A stretch of 64,000 bases of DNA, from NCBI GenBank assembly GCA_910578385.1, contig CAJTQV010000012.1:1-64000 (forward strand), given 5' to 3'. The translations under genes and the position numbers were made by a program. Numbering within the stretch: position 1 is the first letter of the stretch; every line of letters starts with the position of its first letter. The notes beneath the pieces were generated by a model. That model searched no databases, was not told where the DNA came from, and worked only from the letters and a program-made list of their open reading frames with translations. The DNA is from an uncultured Muribaculaceae bacterium. GTDB taxonomy: Bacteria; Bacteroidota; Bacteroidia; Bacteroidales; Muribaculaceae. Positions 37,409 to 46,821 of this stretch are shown in pieces.

Positions 37409-38667
37409 TTCAGCCTTTCGGCCATCTTCAGTTCCTGAGGATTGTTGCCCGGATGCCAGAACTCGATACCTTCCAGCCCGTCTGGAAGGTATTGTTGTTT
37501 TACGTAATTCTCTGTATAATCATGCGCATATTTATAACCCTCATGATAGCCCATTTCTTTCATTAATTTGGTTGGAGCATTGCGCAGATGGAGGGGTACG
37601 GGCAGGTCGCCGCTCTTGCGCACGGCTTCGAGCGCATTGTCAATAGCGAGGTAGGCAGAGTTGCTTTTTGGTGAATTCGCGAGATACACCGCGCACTCCG
37701 ACAAAACGATTCTTCCCTCCGGCCAGCCTATTTTGTTGATTGCATCGAATGTGGCGTTGGCCAGCAGCAGGGCATTCGGATTTGCCAGCCCGATATCTTC
37801 CGAGGCAAGTATCACAAGTCTGCGTGCTATGAATTTAGGGTCCTCTCCACCGGCCACCATCCGTGCCAGCCAGTACACCGCGGCCTGCGGATCACTGCCC
37901 CGTATTGACTTTATGAAGGCTGATATGATGTCGTAGTGCATCTCTCCGTTGCGGTCGTAGGCCGCAGGATTCTCCTGGAGGCTATGTGTCACCCTCTCGT
38001 CATCCACGATTACGGTTTCTCCGTCGGGCGTTGATTGCTCTATCAGGTCGAGTATGTTCAGGAGCTTGCGTGCATCGCCTCCTGCAAAGCGGAACAGGGC
38101 CGTCTTCTCGCGTATGTCGAACTTGCGGGCAGCGAGTATCGCGTCTTTCTCAAGTGCGCGGGCCAACAGCCGCTCCATGCCGTCGGTATCGAGCGACTTA
38201 AGAGTGTAGACCTGTGCACGCGACAGGAGCGGCCTTATGACCTCGAACGAGGGATTCTCTGTCGTGGCTCCTATCAGCGTCACTGTGCCCCGTTCTACGG
38301 CTCCGAGAAGGGAATCCTGCTGCGACTTGTTGAAGCGGTGGATTTCATCGATAAACAGGATGGGTCGTCCCTTCGCGAACATGCTGCGTGAATCTGCCTC
38401 GGCGCGCTGAAGCACCTCGCGCACCTCTTTCACGCCAGATGTTACTGCCGAAAGAGTGTAGAACGGCACTTCGGTCATCGCTGCCACGATTCTTGCGAGT
38501 GTGGTCTTGCCGACACCGGGAGGGCCCCAGAGTATGAACGAGTTCACACGGCCTGACTCGATCATTCGCCTGATTATGCCGTCAGGACCCACGAGATGTT
38601 CCTGTCCTATGTAGTCCTCAAGTGTGGAGGGACGCAGGCGTTCGGCCAACGGGATGTTGCTGTTCAT
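37384..38667 (-). CDS. rarA: Replication-associated recombination protein A (AAA+ ATPase)
   Basis: 427 residues. PLAERLRPSTLEDYIGQEHL V (split) at the start, Walker A LWGPPGVGKTTLARIVA, Walker B ILFIDEIHRFNKSQQDSLLG and the sensor segment TLIGATTENPSFEVIRPLLS are the MgsA/RarA signature. The C-terminal MGYHEGYKYAHDYTENYVKQ QYLPDGLEG (split) is also typical. It works at stalled forks with SSB. Its start overlaps the stop of the HAD gene by 4 nt. Confidence 0.95.
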   Translation of the reverse strand: MNSNIPLAERLRPSTLEDYIGQEHLVGPDGIIRRMIESGRVNSFILWGPPGVGKTTLARIVAAMTEVPFYTLSAVTSGVKEVREVLQRAEADSRSMFAKGRPILFIDEIHRFNKSQQDSLLGAVERGTVTLIGATTENPSFEVIRPLLSRAQVYTLKSLDTDGMERLLARALEKDAILAARKFDIREKTALFRFAGGDARKLLNILDLIEQSTPDGETVIVDDERVTHSLQENPAAYDRNGEMHYDIISAFIKSIRGSDPQAAVYWLARMVAGGEDPKFIARRLVILASEDIGLANPNALLLANATFDAINKIGWPEGRIVLSECAVYLANSPKSNSAYLAIDNALEAVRKSGDLPVPLHLRNAPTKLMKEMGYHEGYKYAHDYTENYVKQQYLPDGLEGIEFWHPGNNPQELKMAERLNHLNNLGK

Positions 38668-39380
38668 CTGTTTTCAAGAATGGTTATAAGCCTGTCGAGG
38701 TCTACGTCGGCCAATGTTCCGGTTATCAGGTCACAGTATGGTTCGAGCTGTTCTTTCGGCAGGGTGGTGGTCAGACCTGTCACATACGCTCCCGCCGCGT
38801 GTCCGGCACGTACGCCTTGCGCTGAGTCCTCGAAAACGACACAGCGTTCCGGCGCGACACCGAGTAATGACGCACCCAAAAGGTATCCCTCCGGATCCGG
38901 CTTCGAGCGGCTTATGCGGTCGGCGGTCACTATGTCGGCGAAAAATCCCTCAAGTTCCGGCTGCTCCTCGCGCAGGTGCCGCATCTTGACATCGTTGCTG
39001 CTCGTCACCAGCACGCAGCCTATGCCTCGCTCACGCAACGCCTCAAGCATCTCACGCGCTCCGGGAAGCATCTCGTAGCGCATCTTCTGCTCCATGCTGT
39101 TTAGCATGTCTATGATGTTTTGATGAAGATGTGCAGGATAATGCCTATTTAAAATTTCGGGAAGTGTTTGCCCTTTGATTTTGATTGCGAAATTATCAAC
39201 CCCGGTCGGATATTGCCGGTCGATTTCCTGCCATATGCGGGTGTATTCGGTCTCGCTGTCAATCAGCACGCCGTCCAGGTCGAACAGAAATCCGATTGTA
39301 GCCTCTGTTTTATCACAACAGTTTTGTCTGTCATGACCGGACGGCTGCAAGCCTTTGTCACATGTATCTAAATTTTTCAT
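38664..39380 (-). CDS. HAD-superfamily hydrolase, beta-phosphoglucomutase-like
   Basis: 238 residues from ATG 39380. GFLFDLDGVLIDSETEYTRI is motif I (DxD), VLVTSSNDVKM motif II, SKPDPEGYLLGASLLG motif III and CVVFEDSAQGVRAGHAAGAY motif IV. The subfamily IA cap follows motif I. Substrate probably a sugar phosphate. The frame extends further upstream without a good start. An N-terminal 25-residue Cys-containing extension precedes motif I. Confidence 0.85.
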   Translation of the reverse strand: MKNLDTCDKGLQPSGHDRQNCCDKTEATIGFLFDLDGVLIDSETEYTRIWQEIDRQYPTGVDNFAIKIKGQTLPEILNRHYPAHLHQNIIDMLNSMEQKMRYEMLPGAREMLEALRERGIGCVLVTSSNDVKMRHLREEQPELEGFFADIVTADRISRSKPDPEGYLLGASLLGVAPERCVVFEDSAQGVRAGHAAGAYVTGLTTTLPKEQLEPYCDLITGTLADVDLDRLITILENR

Positions 39381-39533
39381 CTTATAGTCTCTGATATTCA
39401 CAGGTTGGATGCCTGTGCAGTAACTGTGTACAATTGTCTTCAAATTTACAAATAAAATCACTCATGGCCAAATTATTCATGTGTGTGAACAAACGAATCG
39501 GGTTTTGTTGTTGCTAATTAGGAGAAAAAAAGG

Positions 39534-39541
39534 TAAATTTG
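39534..39541 (+). promoter_or_regulatory. Promoter upstream of the FAD oxidoreductase
   Basis: TAAATTTG, full -7 match, with GTTG 20 nt upstream. It lies 25 nt before the GTG start at 39567. Confidence 0.6.
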
Positions 39542-39566
39542 TAGGTTGAAACATAAGTAAGAGCCT

Positions 39567-41159
39567 GTGATAAGTGATATATCATTGAGAATCGAGCCGT
39601 CGCGCGCGGCTTCTGGCACTTCGCTTGCGGAGGCTGCGGCGCGTGCCGCACGCATCAACGTGCGCGATATAAACGCTTTGCGCGTGACGCGTCGCTCGGT
39701 CGATGCCCGCAAACAACCGGTAATGCTGAACCTTAACGTCCGCATAGCCACCGGCGATGACCATGAAGTCGCGCCGCTGCTCAAACCGGTGGAGTATCTT
39801 CCGGTGGCGACCGAGGCACCTCGTCTTGTTATAGTAGGTGCCGGACCGGCGGGACTGTTTGCCGCTCTTGAGGCCATCCGTCTCGGAATGCGCCCGATTG
39901 TGATTGAACGCGGACGCGATGTCGATGCCCGCCGTCTGGACCTCGCGCAGATTAGCCGTGAAAAGAAAATCAATCCCGTGTCGAACTATTGTTTCGGAGA
40001 GGGTGGCGCCGGTGCATACAGCGACGGCAAACTCTACACCCGGAGCAAGAAGCGCGGCTCGGTCGAGGAGGTGCTTCAGGTTTTCGTGCAGCATGGAGCG
40101 TCGTCCGACATCCTTGTCGAAGCGCATCCGCACATAGGCAGTGACCGCTTGCCCCATGTTATCCGCGCCATGCGCGAGACCATAATCCGGTGCGGTGGAG
40201 AGGTTCATTTCGAGACTTGTGTCACGGGTCTTCTCACCGAGTCGGGGGCTGTACGGGGTGTGATTACTGACAAGGGGGAGATATCTGGCGATGCCGTTAT
40301 TCTCGCCACCGGTCATTCAGCTCATGATACCTTCAGGATGTTGCACGATGCAGGTGTCGGGATGCAGCCGAAAGGCATAGCCGTGGGTGTGCGTCTTGAA
40401 CATCCGCAGCAGCTTATCGACCGGATACAGTATCATTCCAAGACAGGTCGCGGAAAATACCTCCCGGCGGCTGAATACAGTTTTGTGACCCAGGCCGAAG
40501 GACGTGGTGTCTATTCATTCTGTATGTGTCCGGGTGGGGTGGTGGTGCCGGCCGGAAGTACCGATGGCGAGCTTGTGGTCAACGGCATGTCGGCCTCGGC
40601 GCGTTCAGGCCGTCTTGCCAACTCCGGAATGGTTGTCGAGATTCATCCCGGCGATTTCCCTGAGTTTGCCGATGCCGGACCGCTTGAGATGTTGCTCCTT
40701 CAGGAATCGCTCGAACGCTCTATGTTCCGCGCGGCCGGAGAGACAATAGTCGCACCCGCACAGCGTATGCTTGATTTCGTGGAGGGTCGGGTGTCGGAAA
40801 CACTACCGGCTACTTCTTATGCACCCGGTGTGCAGTCGGCTGACTTCAACACACTGCTGCCTCCGTTCATCGCACGCCGGCTTGCCGCAGGTTTCCGTGA
40901 CTTCGGACGCAAGGCCCGCGGATTTCTGACCAACGACGCAGTGATGATTGGCCTTGAGTCGCGCACGTCATCGCCTGTGCGTGTGCTTCGCGATCCGGAG
41001 AGCCTCGGCAGTGTGTCGCTTGCCGGTCTTTATCCCGCAGGCGAGGGCGCAGGATATGCAGGTGGAATAGTATCTGCGGCAATCGACGGCATACGCTGTG
41101 CGAGAGCCGCCAAATCAAATCTTCAGAAAGCCGAAGCAAATACGGTTGTTGAAGAATAA
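39567..41159 (+). CDS. NAD(P)/FAD-dependent oxidoreductase (COG2509-like)
   Basis: 530 residues. RLVIVGAGPAGLFAALEAIR is the FAD-binding GxGxxG; NPVSNYCFGEGGAGAYSDGK and GDAVILATGHSAHDTFRMLH are the typical later motifs of these uncharacterised FAD proteins. The C-terminal GLYPAGEGAGYAGGIVSAAI DG (split) closes the FAD site. Start is GTG 39567; no ATG nearby fits better. Reaction unknown. It is the first gene of a run leading to tsaB, murA and rimM. Confidence 0.88.
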   Translation: MISDISLRIEPSRAASGTSLAEAAARAARINVRDINALRVTRRSVDARKQPVMLNLNVRIATGDDHEVAPLLKPVEYLPVATEAPRLVIVGAGPAGLFAALEAIRLGMRPIVIERGRDVDARRLDLAQISREKKINPVSNYCFGEGGAGAYSDGKLYTRSKKRGSVEEVLQVFVQHGASSDILVEAHPHIGSDRLPHVIRAMRETIIRCGGEVHFETCVTGLLTESGAVRGVITDKGEISGDAVILATGHSAHDTFRMLHDAGVGMQPKGIAVGVRLEHPQQLIDRIQYHSKTGRGKYLPAAEYSFVTQAEGRGVYSFCMCPGGVVVPAGSTDGELVVNGMSASARSGRLANSGMVVEIHPGDFPEFADAGPLEMLLLQESLERSMFRAAGETIVAPAQRMLDFVEGRVSETLPATSYAPGVQSADFNTLLPPFIARRLAAGFRDFGRKARGFLTNDAVMIGLESRTSSPVRVLRDPESLGSVSLAGLYPAGEGAGYAGGIVSAAIDGIRCARAAKSNLQKAEANTVVEE

Positions 41160-41172
41160 GAAAAACAGAAAA

Positions 41173-41865
41173 ATGACAATACTTAATATAGAGACATCCG
41201 GAAAGATATGCAGCGTGGCGCTCACTCGCCATGGTGCTCTTGAGATGCAGCTCGACGACCGCGAGGGTATGCAGCACGCAAACCGACTCGCGCCGTTTGT
41301 GGAGCGTTGCATGGAGGAACTTCACCGCAAGGAACTCAAACTCGATGCCGTGGCCGTTAGCATGGGCCCCGGAAGCTATACCGGACTTCGAATCGGACTC
41401 TCGCTCGCCAAAGGGCTTGCGTTCAGTCTCGGCATACCTCTCATCGGTGTCGATACCCTCAAGATTCTTGCCGTAAAGGCTATGTTCCGTAACATGGACT
41501 GGACAGGCGAGGAGATTCTCGTGCCGATGGTCGATGCACGCCGCATGGAGGTCTTCACCGCTCCATACGACTTCGCGCTCAATCCTCTCCAGACACCCGG
41601 TCCGATGATTCTCGACGAGAACTCATTTGCCTCGCTTCTTGACTCCGGAAAGCAGCTGTATTTCATCGGCGACGGTGCCGAGAAAGCCAAAAGTGTAATA
41701 AATCACCCCAACGCGCATTGGATAGATGGCCTGCTCCCGCAAGCCAAGGATATGTTGGCGCTTTCGGAGAAGGCACTGCGCGAGGAGGATTTCCTCGACA
41801 TCGCCTACTCTGTTCCAAACTACCTGAAAGCATATCAGACAACAATGCCCAAATCAAAAATCTAA
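41173..41865 (+). CDS. tsaB: tRNA threonylcarbamoyladenosine biosynthesis protein TsaB
   Basis: 230 residues from ATG 41173 (MTILNIETSGKICSVAL). AVSMGPGSYTGLRIGLSLAK followed by GLAFSLGIPLIGVDTLK is the TsaB signature. It is a partner of TsaD in making t6A37 on tRNAs reading ANN codons. The frame is open upstream, but that part belongs to the end of the preceding gene. 14 nt separate the two genes. Confidence 0.93.
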   Translation: MTILNIETSGKICSVALTRHGALEMQLDDREGMQHANRLAPFVERCMEELHRKELKLDAVAVSMGPGSYTGLRIGLSLAKGLAFSLGIPLIGVDTLKILAVKAMFRNMDWTGEEILVPMVDARRMEVFTAPYDFALNPLQTPGPMILDENSFASLLDSGKQLYFIGDGAEKAKSVINHPNAHWIDGLLPQAKDMLALSEKALREEDFLDIAYSVPNYLKAYQTTMPKSKI

Positions 41866-41876
41866 CCCGAAACAAA

Positions 41877-42473
41877 ATGTTACCATACAATACAGACATG
41901 GAGCCTGTGCTCCTTCCCGAATATGGCCGGCACCTCCAGGGACTCGTTGACTATTGCGTCGGCATTCCCGACCGCGAGGAACGCACGGTCTGCGCCTATG
42001 CCATCGCCGACACCATGGCCGGCATGTTTCCTGAACTTCTCGGTATCAACAAAGATTACTCAAAGATCTGGGACCAGATCAATATCATGTCGCGCTTCGA
42101 GCTCGACATTGATTTCCCCTGCGATGTAATCACGGCAGAGAAGATGAATCCCACTCCCGAGAAACTTCCTTACACATCGTCGGCCATGCGATTCCGTCAC
42201 TATGGCAAGAACATCGAGCAGATGATCTCGACTGTGGCCGAGCTTGAGGAGGGTGAGGAAAAGGAGGTGCTTATTTCCATGCTTGCCCACCATATGAAGA
42301 AGCTTATGCTCCAGCATAACAAGGAGGGAGTGGACGATGCTAAGATTCTTCGCGACCTCGCTCTATATTCCGGAGGAAAGATAAACCTCGATCCTTCGAC
42401 CTATCTGCTTCACGAATACCGCGAGGCTCCTCAGCCGCAACGCGCCAACAATAAAAGAAAGAAAAGAAAATGA
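41877..42473 (+). CDS. DUF4290 family protein
   Basis: 198 residues from ATG 41877 (MLPYNTDMEPVLLPEYGRHL). PEYGRHLQGLVDYCVGIPDR EERT (split) and KNIEQMISTVAELEEGEEKE are the DUF4290 pattern, conserved in Bacteroidetes next to cell-wall genes. The C-terminus is basic (RANNKRKKRK). The stop overlaps the murA start by 4 nt, so the two are translationally coupled. Function unknown. Confidence 0.88.
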   Translation: MLPYNTDMEPVLLPEYGRHLQGLVDYCVGIPDREERTVCAYAIADTMAGMFPELLGINKDYSKIWDQINIMSRFELDIDFPCDVITAEKMNPTPEKLPYTSSAMRFRHYGKNIEQMISTVAELEEGEEKEVLISMLAHHMKKLMLQHNKEGVDDAKILRDLALYSGGKINLDPSTYLLHEYREAPQPQRANNKRKKRK

Positions 42474-43786
42474 GCAGCTTTATAGTAGAGGGAGGTCACT
42501 CCCTGCATGGCGAGATCAGTATCAAGGGTGCGAAAAACGAAGCCCTTGAGGTAATCTGCGCCACCCTGCTTACATCTGAGAAAGTCGTTATATCGAACCT
42601 TCCTCAGATTTCGGACGTGCGCAATCTTATCAACCTCCTTTCCGAAATGGGTGTAAAGGTGAAATATATTACACCTTCAGAAGTGGAATTTCAGGCTGAT
42701 GAGATTGATCTCGCCTATATCACCAGCGACCTCTACCGCAAGAAGGCAGAGTCGCTGCGTGGTTCGGTGATGGTCATGGGGCCTCTGGTTACCCGTTTCG
42801 GGATTGCTGTCATGCCGCGTCCGGGTGGTGACAAGATAGGCCGTCGCCGTCTTGACACACATTTCGTGGGTCTTCGGAATCTCGGGGCCAATTTCAATTA
42901 TGAGTCTGAAAGCCATACATACCGCATCGAGGCTCCAGCCGAGGGTTTGAAAGGCTGCTACATGCTTCTTGATGAGGCATCGGTCACCGGTACGGCCAAC
43001 ATTGTCATGGCGGCGGTACTCGCCAAGGGCACCACCACCATATATAATGCCGCCTGCGAGCCATACATCCAGCAGCTTTGCCGGATGCTTGTACGCATGG
43101 GTGCTCATATCGAGGGCATAGGTTCAAATCTGCTCCGTATCGAGGGTGTGGATCAGCTTGGAGGTACAACCCATACGCTTATACCCGACATGATTGAGGT
43201 CGGCAGTTTCATAGGAATGGCCGCTATGACGGGATCCAATCTGCTTCTCCGCAATGTGGGTGCGGCTGACCTCGGCATGTTGCCGTCTGCATTCGAGCGT
43301 ATTGGCGTCAACCTTCAGATCGAGGGTAACGACATACGTATAGACCAGAAGGAAATCTACCGTATCGACGAATTTATCGACGGATCCATAATGACTATCG
43401 CCGATGCTCCATGGCCCGGTCTCTCGCCCGACCTGCTAAGCATCTTCCTGGTGGTTGCCACTCAGGCCGTCGGGTCGGTCATCATACATCAGAAGATGTT
43501 CGAGAGCCGCCTTTTCTTCGTGGACAAACTTCTCGACATGGGTGCGCGTGTCATTCTCTGCGACCCGCACCGTGCTGTGGTCATCGGGGCCGGAAAGTTC
43601 AATTGTCTCCGTGCCACCGACATGGTGTCGCCCGACATACGCGCCGGCATAGCCATGCTTATCGCGGCTATGGGGGCACGCGGCACGAGCCGTATCCAGA
43701 ACATCAACCAGATTGACCGTGGATACGAAAATATCGACCAACGACTCAACAAATTGGGCGCAAAAATCATTAGAATAGAAGATTAG
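42470..43786 (+). CDS. murA: UDP-N-acetylglucosamine 1-carboxyvinyltransferase
   Basis: 438 residues. FIVEGGHSLHGEISIKGAKN E (split) with the substrate Lys-Asn pair, RPGGDKIGRRRLDTHFVGLR and LLDEASVTGTANIVMAAVLA are MurA signatures. It makes the first committed peptidoglycan precursor from UDP-GlcNAc and PEP. The active-site Cys of E. coli (PGGC) is Asp121 here, a replacement known to keep activity but block fosfomycin alkylation. Cytoplasmic. Confidence 0.95.
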   Translation: MSSFIVEGGHSLHGEISIKGAKNEALEVICATLLTSEKVVISNLPQISDVRNLINLLSEMGVKVKYITPSEVEFQADEIDLAYITSDLYRKKAESLRGSVMVMGPLVTRFGIAVMPRPGGDKIGRRRLDTHFVGLRNLGANFNYESESHTYRIEAPAEGLKGCYMLLDEASVTGTANIVMAAVLAKGTTTIYNAACEPYIQQLCRMLVRMGAHIEGIGSNLLRIEGVDQLGGTTHTLIPDMIEVGSFIGMAAMTGSNLLLRNVGAADLGMLPSAFERIGVNLQIEGNDIRIDQKEIYRIDEFIDGSIMTIADAPWPGLSPDLLSIFLVVATQAVGSVIIHQKMFESRLFFVDKLLDMGARVILCDPHRAVVIGAGKFNCLRATDMVSPDIRAGIAMLIAAMGARGTSRIQNINQIDRGYENIDQRLNKLGAKIIRIED

Positions 43787-43831
43787 CAACGTGACATGGC
43801 GGCACTGCACATACCCCATGCATGATAAGAC

Positions 43832-44374
43832 TTGAAAAAGGTGATAAAGAAAGAGGATATAGTAGAAATAGGAAAATTCCAGAAGACCCATGCGCTGAAA
43901 GGGGAGCTGAACGCTCTTCTCGACATCGACGGCGATTATGCTGCCGACGGGAACGCTTTGGTTGTTGCGGTCGATGGCATCTATGTGCCATTCTATGCCG
44001 AATCTGTGCGTCCCAAGGGTTCGGAATCATATCTTGTCAAACTCAGCGGCGTTGATTCGCAGGAACAGGCGCAGCAGTTTGTCAACAAGGAGATTTATGG
44101 TCTCCGGTCGAATCTCGTCGATTATTACGATGACCCCGACCTTGAACTCAAAGATGATTTCGTGGGCTATAAGGTGGTTGACAGCAGTCTCGGCGAGATA
44201 GGGGAGGTGGTAGATGTGGATGACTCCACAGCCAACGTACTTTTCATTGTGGACACCCCTTCGGGCGACCGCGTATATGTGCCGGTGGCCGAGGAATTCA
44301 TCAATGCGGTTGACGACAGCCGCCGGGTAATCGAGACAACCCTCCCGGACGGGCTGGTTGACCTTAACAATTAA
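43832..44374 (+). CDS. rimM: Ribosome maturation factor RimM
   Basis: 180 residues. IVEIGKFQKTHALKGELNAL is the N-terminal RimM motif; the PRC-barrel part is DDFVGYKVVDSSLGEIGEVV and VYVPVAEEFINAVDDSRRVI. It assists 30S head assembly. The best start is TTG 43832 (reads KKVIKKEDIV after it); GTG 43841 is the alternative. It follows murA by 45 nt. Confidence 0.92.
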   Translation: MKKVIKKEDIVEIGKFQKTHALKGELNALLDIDGDYAADGNALVVAVDGIYVPFYAESVRPKGSESYLVKLSGVDSQEQAQQFVNKEIYGLRSNLVDYYDDPDLELKDDFVGYKVVDSSLGEIGEVVDVDDSTANVLFIVDTPSGDRVYVPVAEEFINAVDDSRRVIETTLPDGLVDLNN

Positions 44375-44386
44375 AAAATGTAAGTT

Positions 44387-44704
44387 ATGAGTGAGCTGAC
44401 AACATTTGATGAGGATGAGGCAATAAAGTTCATCCGTGCGACTCTCCCCGAAGAGCGTAACAAGGAGATAAGCGACGACGACATTCTATATGTCATCGAC
44501 ACAATATGGGACTGGTATGAGAAAAACGGCTATCTCGACATCAACGCCGATATAACCGACGAGGAGGAGTTGCGTGTTGACGACCTTGTGGCATATGTCT
44601 GCAAGGAGCTGCGCCGTGCCAAAGAACTTGACATCACTCCCGACGACGTTGAGATGATTGTAAAATCTGAATTGCAATATGAAGAGTCTATCGAAGAATT
44701 TTAG
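44387..44704 (+). CDS. Conserved acidic protein of Bacteroidetes
   Basis: 105 residues. FDEDEAIKFIRATLPEERNK, then DILYVIDTIWDWYEKNGYLD and a C-terminal ITPDDVEMIVKSELQYEESI. Strongly acidic and helical. I recognise the layout as a conserved Bacteroidales hypothetical protein. It overlaps the next gene by 26 nt. Function unknown. Confidence 0.8.
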   Translation: MSELTTFDEDEAIKFIRATLPEERNKEISDDDILYVIDTIWDWYEKNGYLDINADITDEEELRVDDLVAYVCKELRRAKELDITPDDVEMIVKSELQYEESIEEF

Positions 44705-45404
44705 TCTGCTCCTGCTCGCGGCCGGACTCTCGCTCTCTCCGGCGGTTGCCTTCGCGCAGAGCAAGAAGACGTTCAAAGTCGGTGCTTCAGGTCAGGCGGA
44801 GGAAGTGGTATCCGCAGACAAAGCCGCCAAGGCCGAGACTTCCGATGACCTCGATGAACTCAATTTTATCGAGATGGTCAACTCTGTCCCGCTCGACAAC
44901 AAGAGTGCCGAACTCATCCGGAAGTTTCAGGAGAAGGAGGGACGCAACCGTCTTTTCAGCCGTGAATACAATTCGAAGAACAATTGCACGGTCGAGACTT
45001 TCCGTAACAAGGAGGTGCTTCTTGTTACCATTCCTGCGGCGAGTCTGTTCGCGCCCAACGCCACGGAGCTGCGTTCCGACGCGGCGGCACTCCTCGCGCC
45101 TCTCAAGCGTTATCTGAAAGACCCCGACATGTATCGTGTGCTTATGGTCATGCACACCGACAACACAGGTTCGGAGGTCTACCGCGATCATCTCACGGAG
45201 GAGCGGTCCAAGGCCGTGGCCGACTGGTTTGCCGACCAGGATTGCGACACGACTTATCTTTTCCCTTATGCCTTCGGTGACGACATGCCGCTGGTGGAAA
45301 ACAACTCCATGAGCAACCGTATGCGCAACCGGCGTCTGGAGGTCTATCTTGTGCCGGGCAAGAAAATGCTCGAACAGGCAAAAAAAGGCCGCATCGTCTT
45401 CTGA
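44679..45404 (+). CDS. OmpA-family outer-membrane/periplasmic protein
   Basis: 241 residues. Signal peptide MKSLSKNFSLLLLAAGLSLS PAVAFAQ (split). The C-terminal domain has LFAPNATELRSDAAALLAPL, VLMVMHTDNTGSEVYRDHLT EERSKAVADWF (split) and SNRMRNRRLEVYLVPGKKML, the OmpA peptidoglycan-binding pattern with the usual R-x-R-R-V-E-x-x end. Probably anchors the envelope to peptidoglycan. Its last bases form part of the terminator hairpin. Confidence 0.85.
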   Translation: MKSLSKNFSLLLLAAGLSLSPAVAFAQSKKTFKVGASGQAEEVVSADKAAKAETSDDLDELNFIEMVNSVPLDNKSAELIRKFQEKEGRNRLFSREYNSKNNCTVETFRNKEVLLVTIPAASLFAPNATELRSDAAALLAPLKRYLKDPDMYRVLMVMHTDNTGSEVYRDHLTEERSKAVADWFADQDCDTTYLFPYAFGDDMPLVENNSMSNRMRNRRLEVYLVPGKKMLEQAKKGRIVF

Positions 45405-45420
45405 CCGATGCGACCTTTTA
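45387..45420. terminator. Terminator shared by convergent genes
   Basis: GGCCGCATCG (45387-45396) pairs with CGATGCGACC (45406-45415), one mismatch, followed by TTTTA on the + strand and preceded by an A-run (T-run on the - strand). It lies between the OmpA-like gene and the MFS gene. Confidence 0.8.
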
Positions 45421-45447
45421 TTAGGGTCACTTTTCAACGCTTCCGGT

Positions 45448-46686
45448 TCATTCCCTGTCGAGCCGGCGGCGCGTGAAGAACATACGCGTTGACAGGATGA
45501 AGAGCAACGCTCCCGTAGCCTGCATCGCGGCCACTACCCAGAAGGCGGCTTCGTAGCTGACATATTCGGCTATGAAGCCGCCTGCCAATATGCCTGCCCC
45601 CATGCCGAGGTCCCAGGATATGAGTATCGACGAGTTAGCCGTGCCGCGCTGGTCATGCCGTGCCATCTTTATGAACATTGTCATGAATGCCGGGTACATC
45701 TGGCCGTTGCCGAGTCCCACAAGCAGGGCCGACAGATAGAACGACCATTCACCCCATGCCGTGGCGAACAGTGTATATCCCAAAAGAGAAATCAGGACAC
45801 CACGCGTGCAGTTGCGCGTTATCTTACCGTCACGCAGTGACCGCGTGCCGAACACCCGCGAGAGCATTAGGCCTGCGCTTAGCAACAGGAAGAACATTCC
45901 TGTGCCGTCGGTTATTCCGAGCATCTCCTGCCCATATATGGCCACATAATTGCTCATGACACCCCAGCAGAGTCCGAACAATGAGATGTTGACAGCCAAG
46001 AGCCATGCACGACCCAGGAAGAAGTGGTCCAGACTCAGTTTCGGCTTGTTTTTCACAATCTCACGCTCCGGCAGCCTTACGCGGCAAGCGCAAAGAAATC
46101 CGAGACAGGACAACACAAGAGAAATCCAGAAAAGCAGCGAGAAATTACCGGTCATATTATATATGTATATTCCCGCTGTCGGTGCCGAGGCCATGGCCAG
46201 ATTGTTGCTGAGTCCGTAGTAGCCTATACCCTCGTTGCGGCGCGATGAGGGGAGCACATCTATGGCCACTGTACTGTTGGCTACGGTGGTCGCACCGAAA
46301 GGTATGCCGTGCAACGTGCGGACAATTGCGAACATCAGCAGCGTGGCAGCTCCTATGTAGCCGGCGAAGAAGATGAAGAACGCGAAGAAGCAGATTGTCA
46401 GCACCCTCTTCCGGTTGAAGCTGTCCACAAAGAAACCGCTGAACGGACGTACCAGCAGTGTGGCCACCACGTAACCCGAAAGCACTATGCCAATCATATC
46501 CTTGTCGGCCTGAAACTGGCTGTCAAGATAAATTGGCAAGAGTGGGGTAAGTAGATAAAAGGCGAAAAAGAGCAGGAAATTGCACATCATTACCTTGAGA
46601 TACTCGCTGTTCCACAATCGCTCTTTAACAGTGTCGGATGTGGCCACAACTTCGGCGGCAACGCATTTCACAGAATCATCTTTCAT
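45448..46686 (-). CDS. MFS transporter
   Basis: 412 residues, about 12 hydrophobic segments (LLFFAFYLLTPLLPIYLDSQ, LLVRPFSGFFVDSFNRKRVL). The loop GFFVDSFNRKR is the MFS motif A between segments 2 and 3. GIGYYGLSNNLAMASAPTAG is a segment typical of the drug/sugar efflux group. Substrate unknown. Preceded by a 46,687-46,737 gap with a doubled AATCATTTAGTTCCCCAC. Confidence 0.85.
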   Translation of the reverse strand: MKDDSVKCVAAEVVATSDTVKERLWNSEYLKVMMCNFLLFFAFYLLTPLLPIYLDSQFQADKDMIGIVLSGYVVATLLVRPFSGFFVDSFNRKRVLTICFFAFFIFFAGYIGAATLLMFAIVRTLHGIPFGATTVANSTVAIDVLPSSRRNEGIGYYGLSNNLAMASAPTAGIYIYNMTGNFSLLFWISLVLSCLGFLCACRVRLPEREIVKNKPKLSLDHFFLGRAWLLAVNISLFGLCWGVMSNYVAIYGQEMLGITDGTGMFFLLLSAGLMLSRVFGTRSLRDGKITRNCTRGVLISLLGYTLFATAWGEWSFYLSALLVGLGNGQMYPAFMTMFIKMARHDQRGTANSSILISWDLGMGAGILAGGFIAEYVSYEAAFWVVAAMQATGALLFILSTRMFFTRRRLDRE

Positions 46687-46737
46687 TTCATAGAATCATT
46701 TAGTTCCCCACTTCTAATCATTTAGTTCCCCACGTTT

Positions 46738-46782
46738 CAGCAATAAGAGCGGAGTCCGCAGTGGACTCCGCTCTTGTTGCTG
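46738..46782. terminator. Long perfect hairpin between convergent transcripts
   Basis: 20-bp stem CAGCAATAAGAGCGGAGTCC (46738-46757) with GGACTCCGCTCTTGTTGCTG (46763-46782), one G-U pair, loop GCAGT. No T-run on either side; it follows the end of the TPR gene (46822) on the - strand. Probably a terminator or RNA-stability structure. Confidence 0.6.
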
Positions 46783-46821
46783 TAAACCGGATGTCACGGT
46801 CGGTGACATTCCTCCGGTTAT

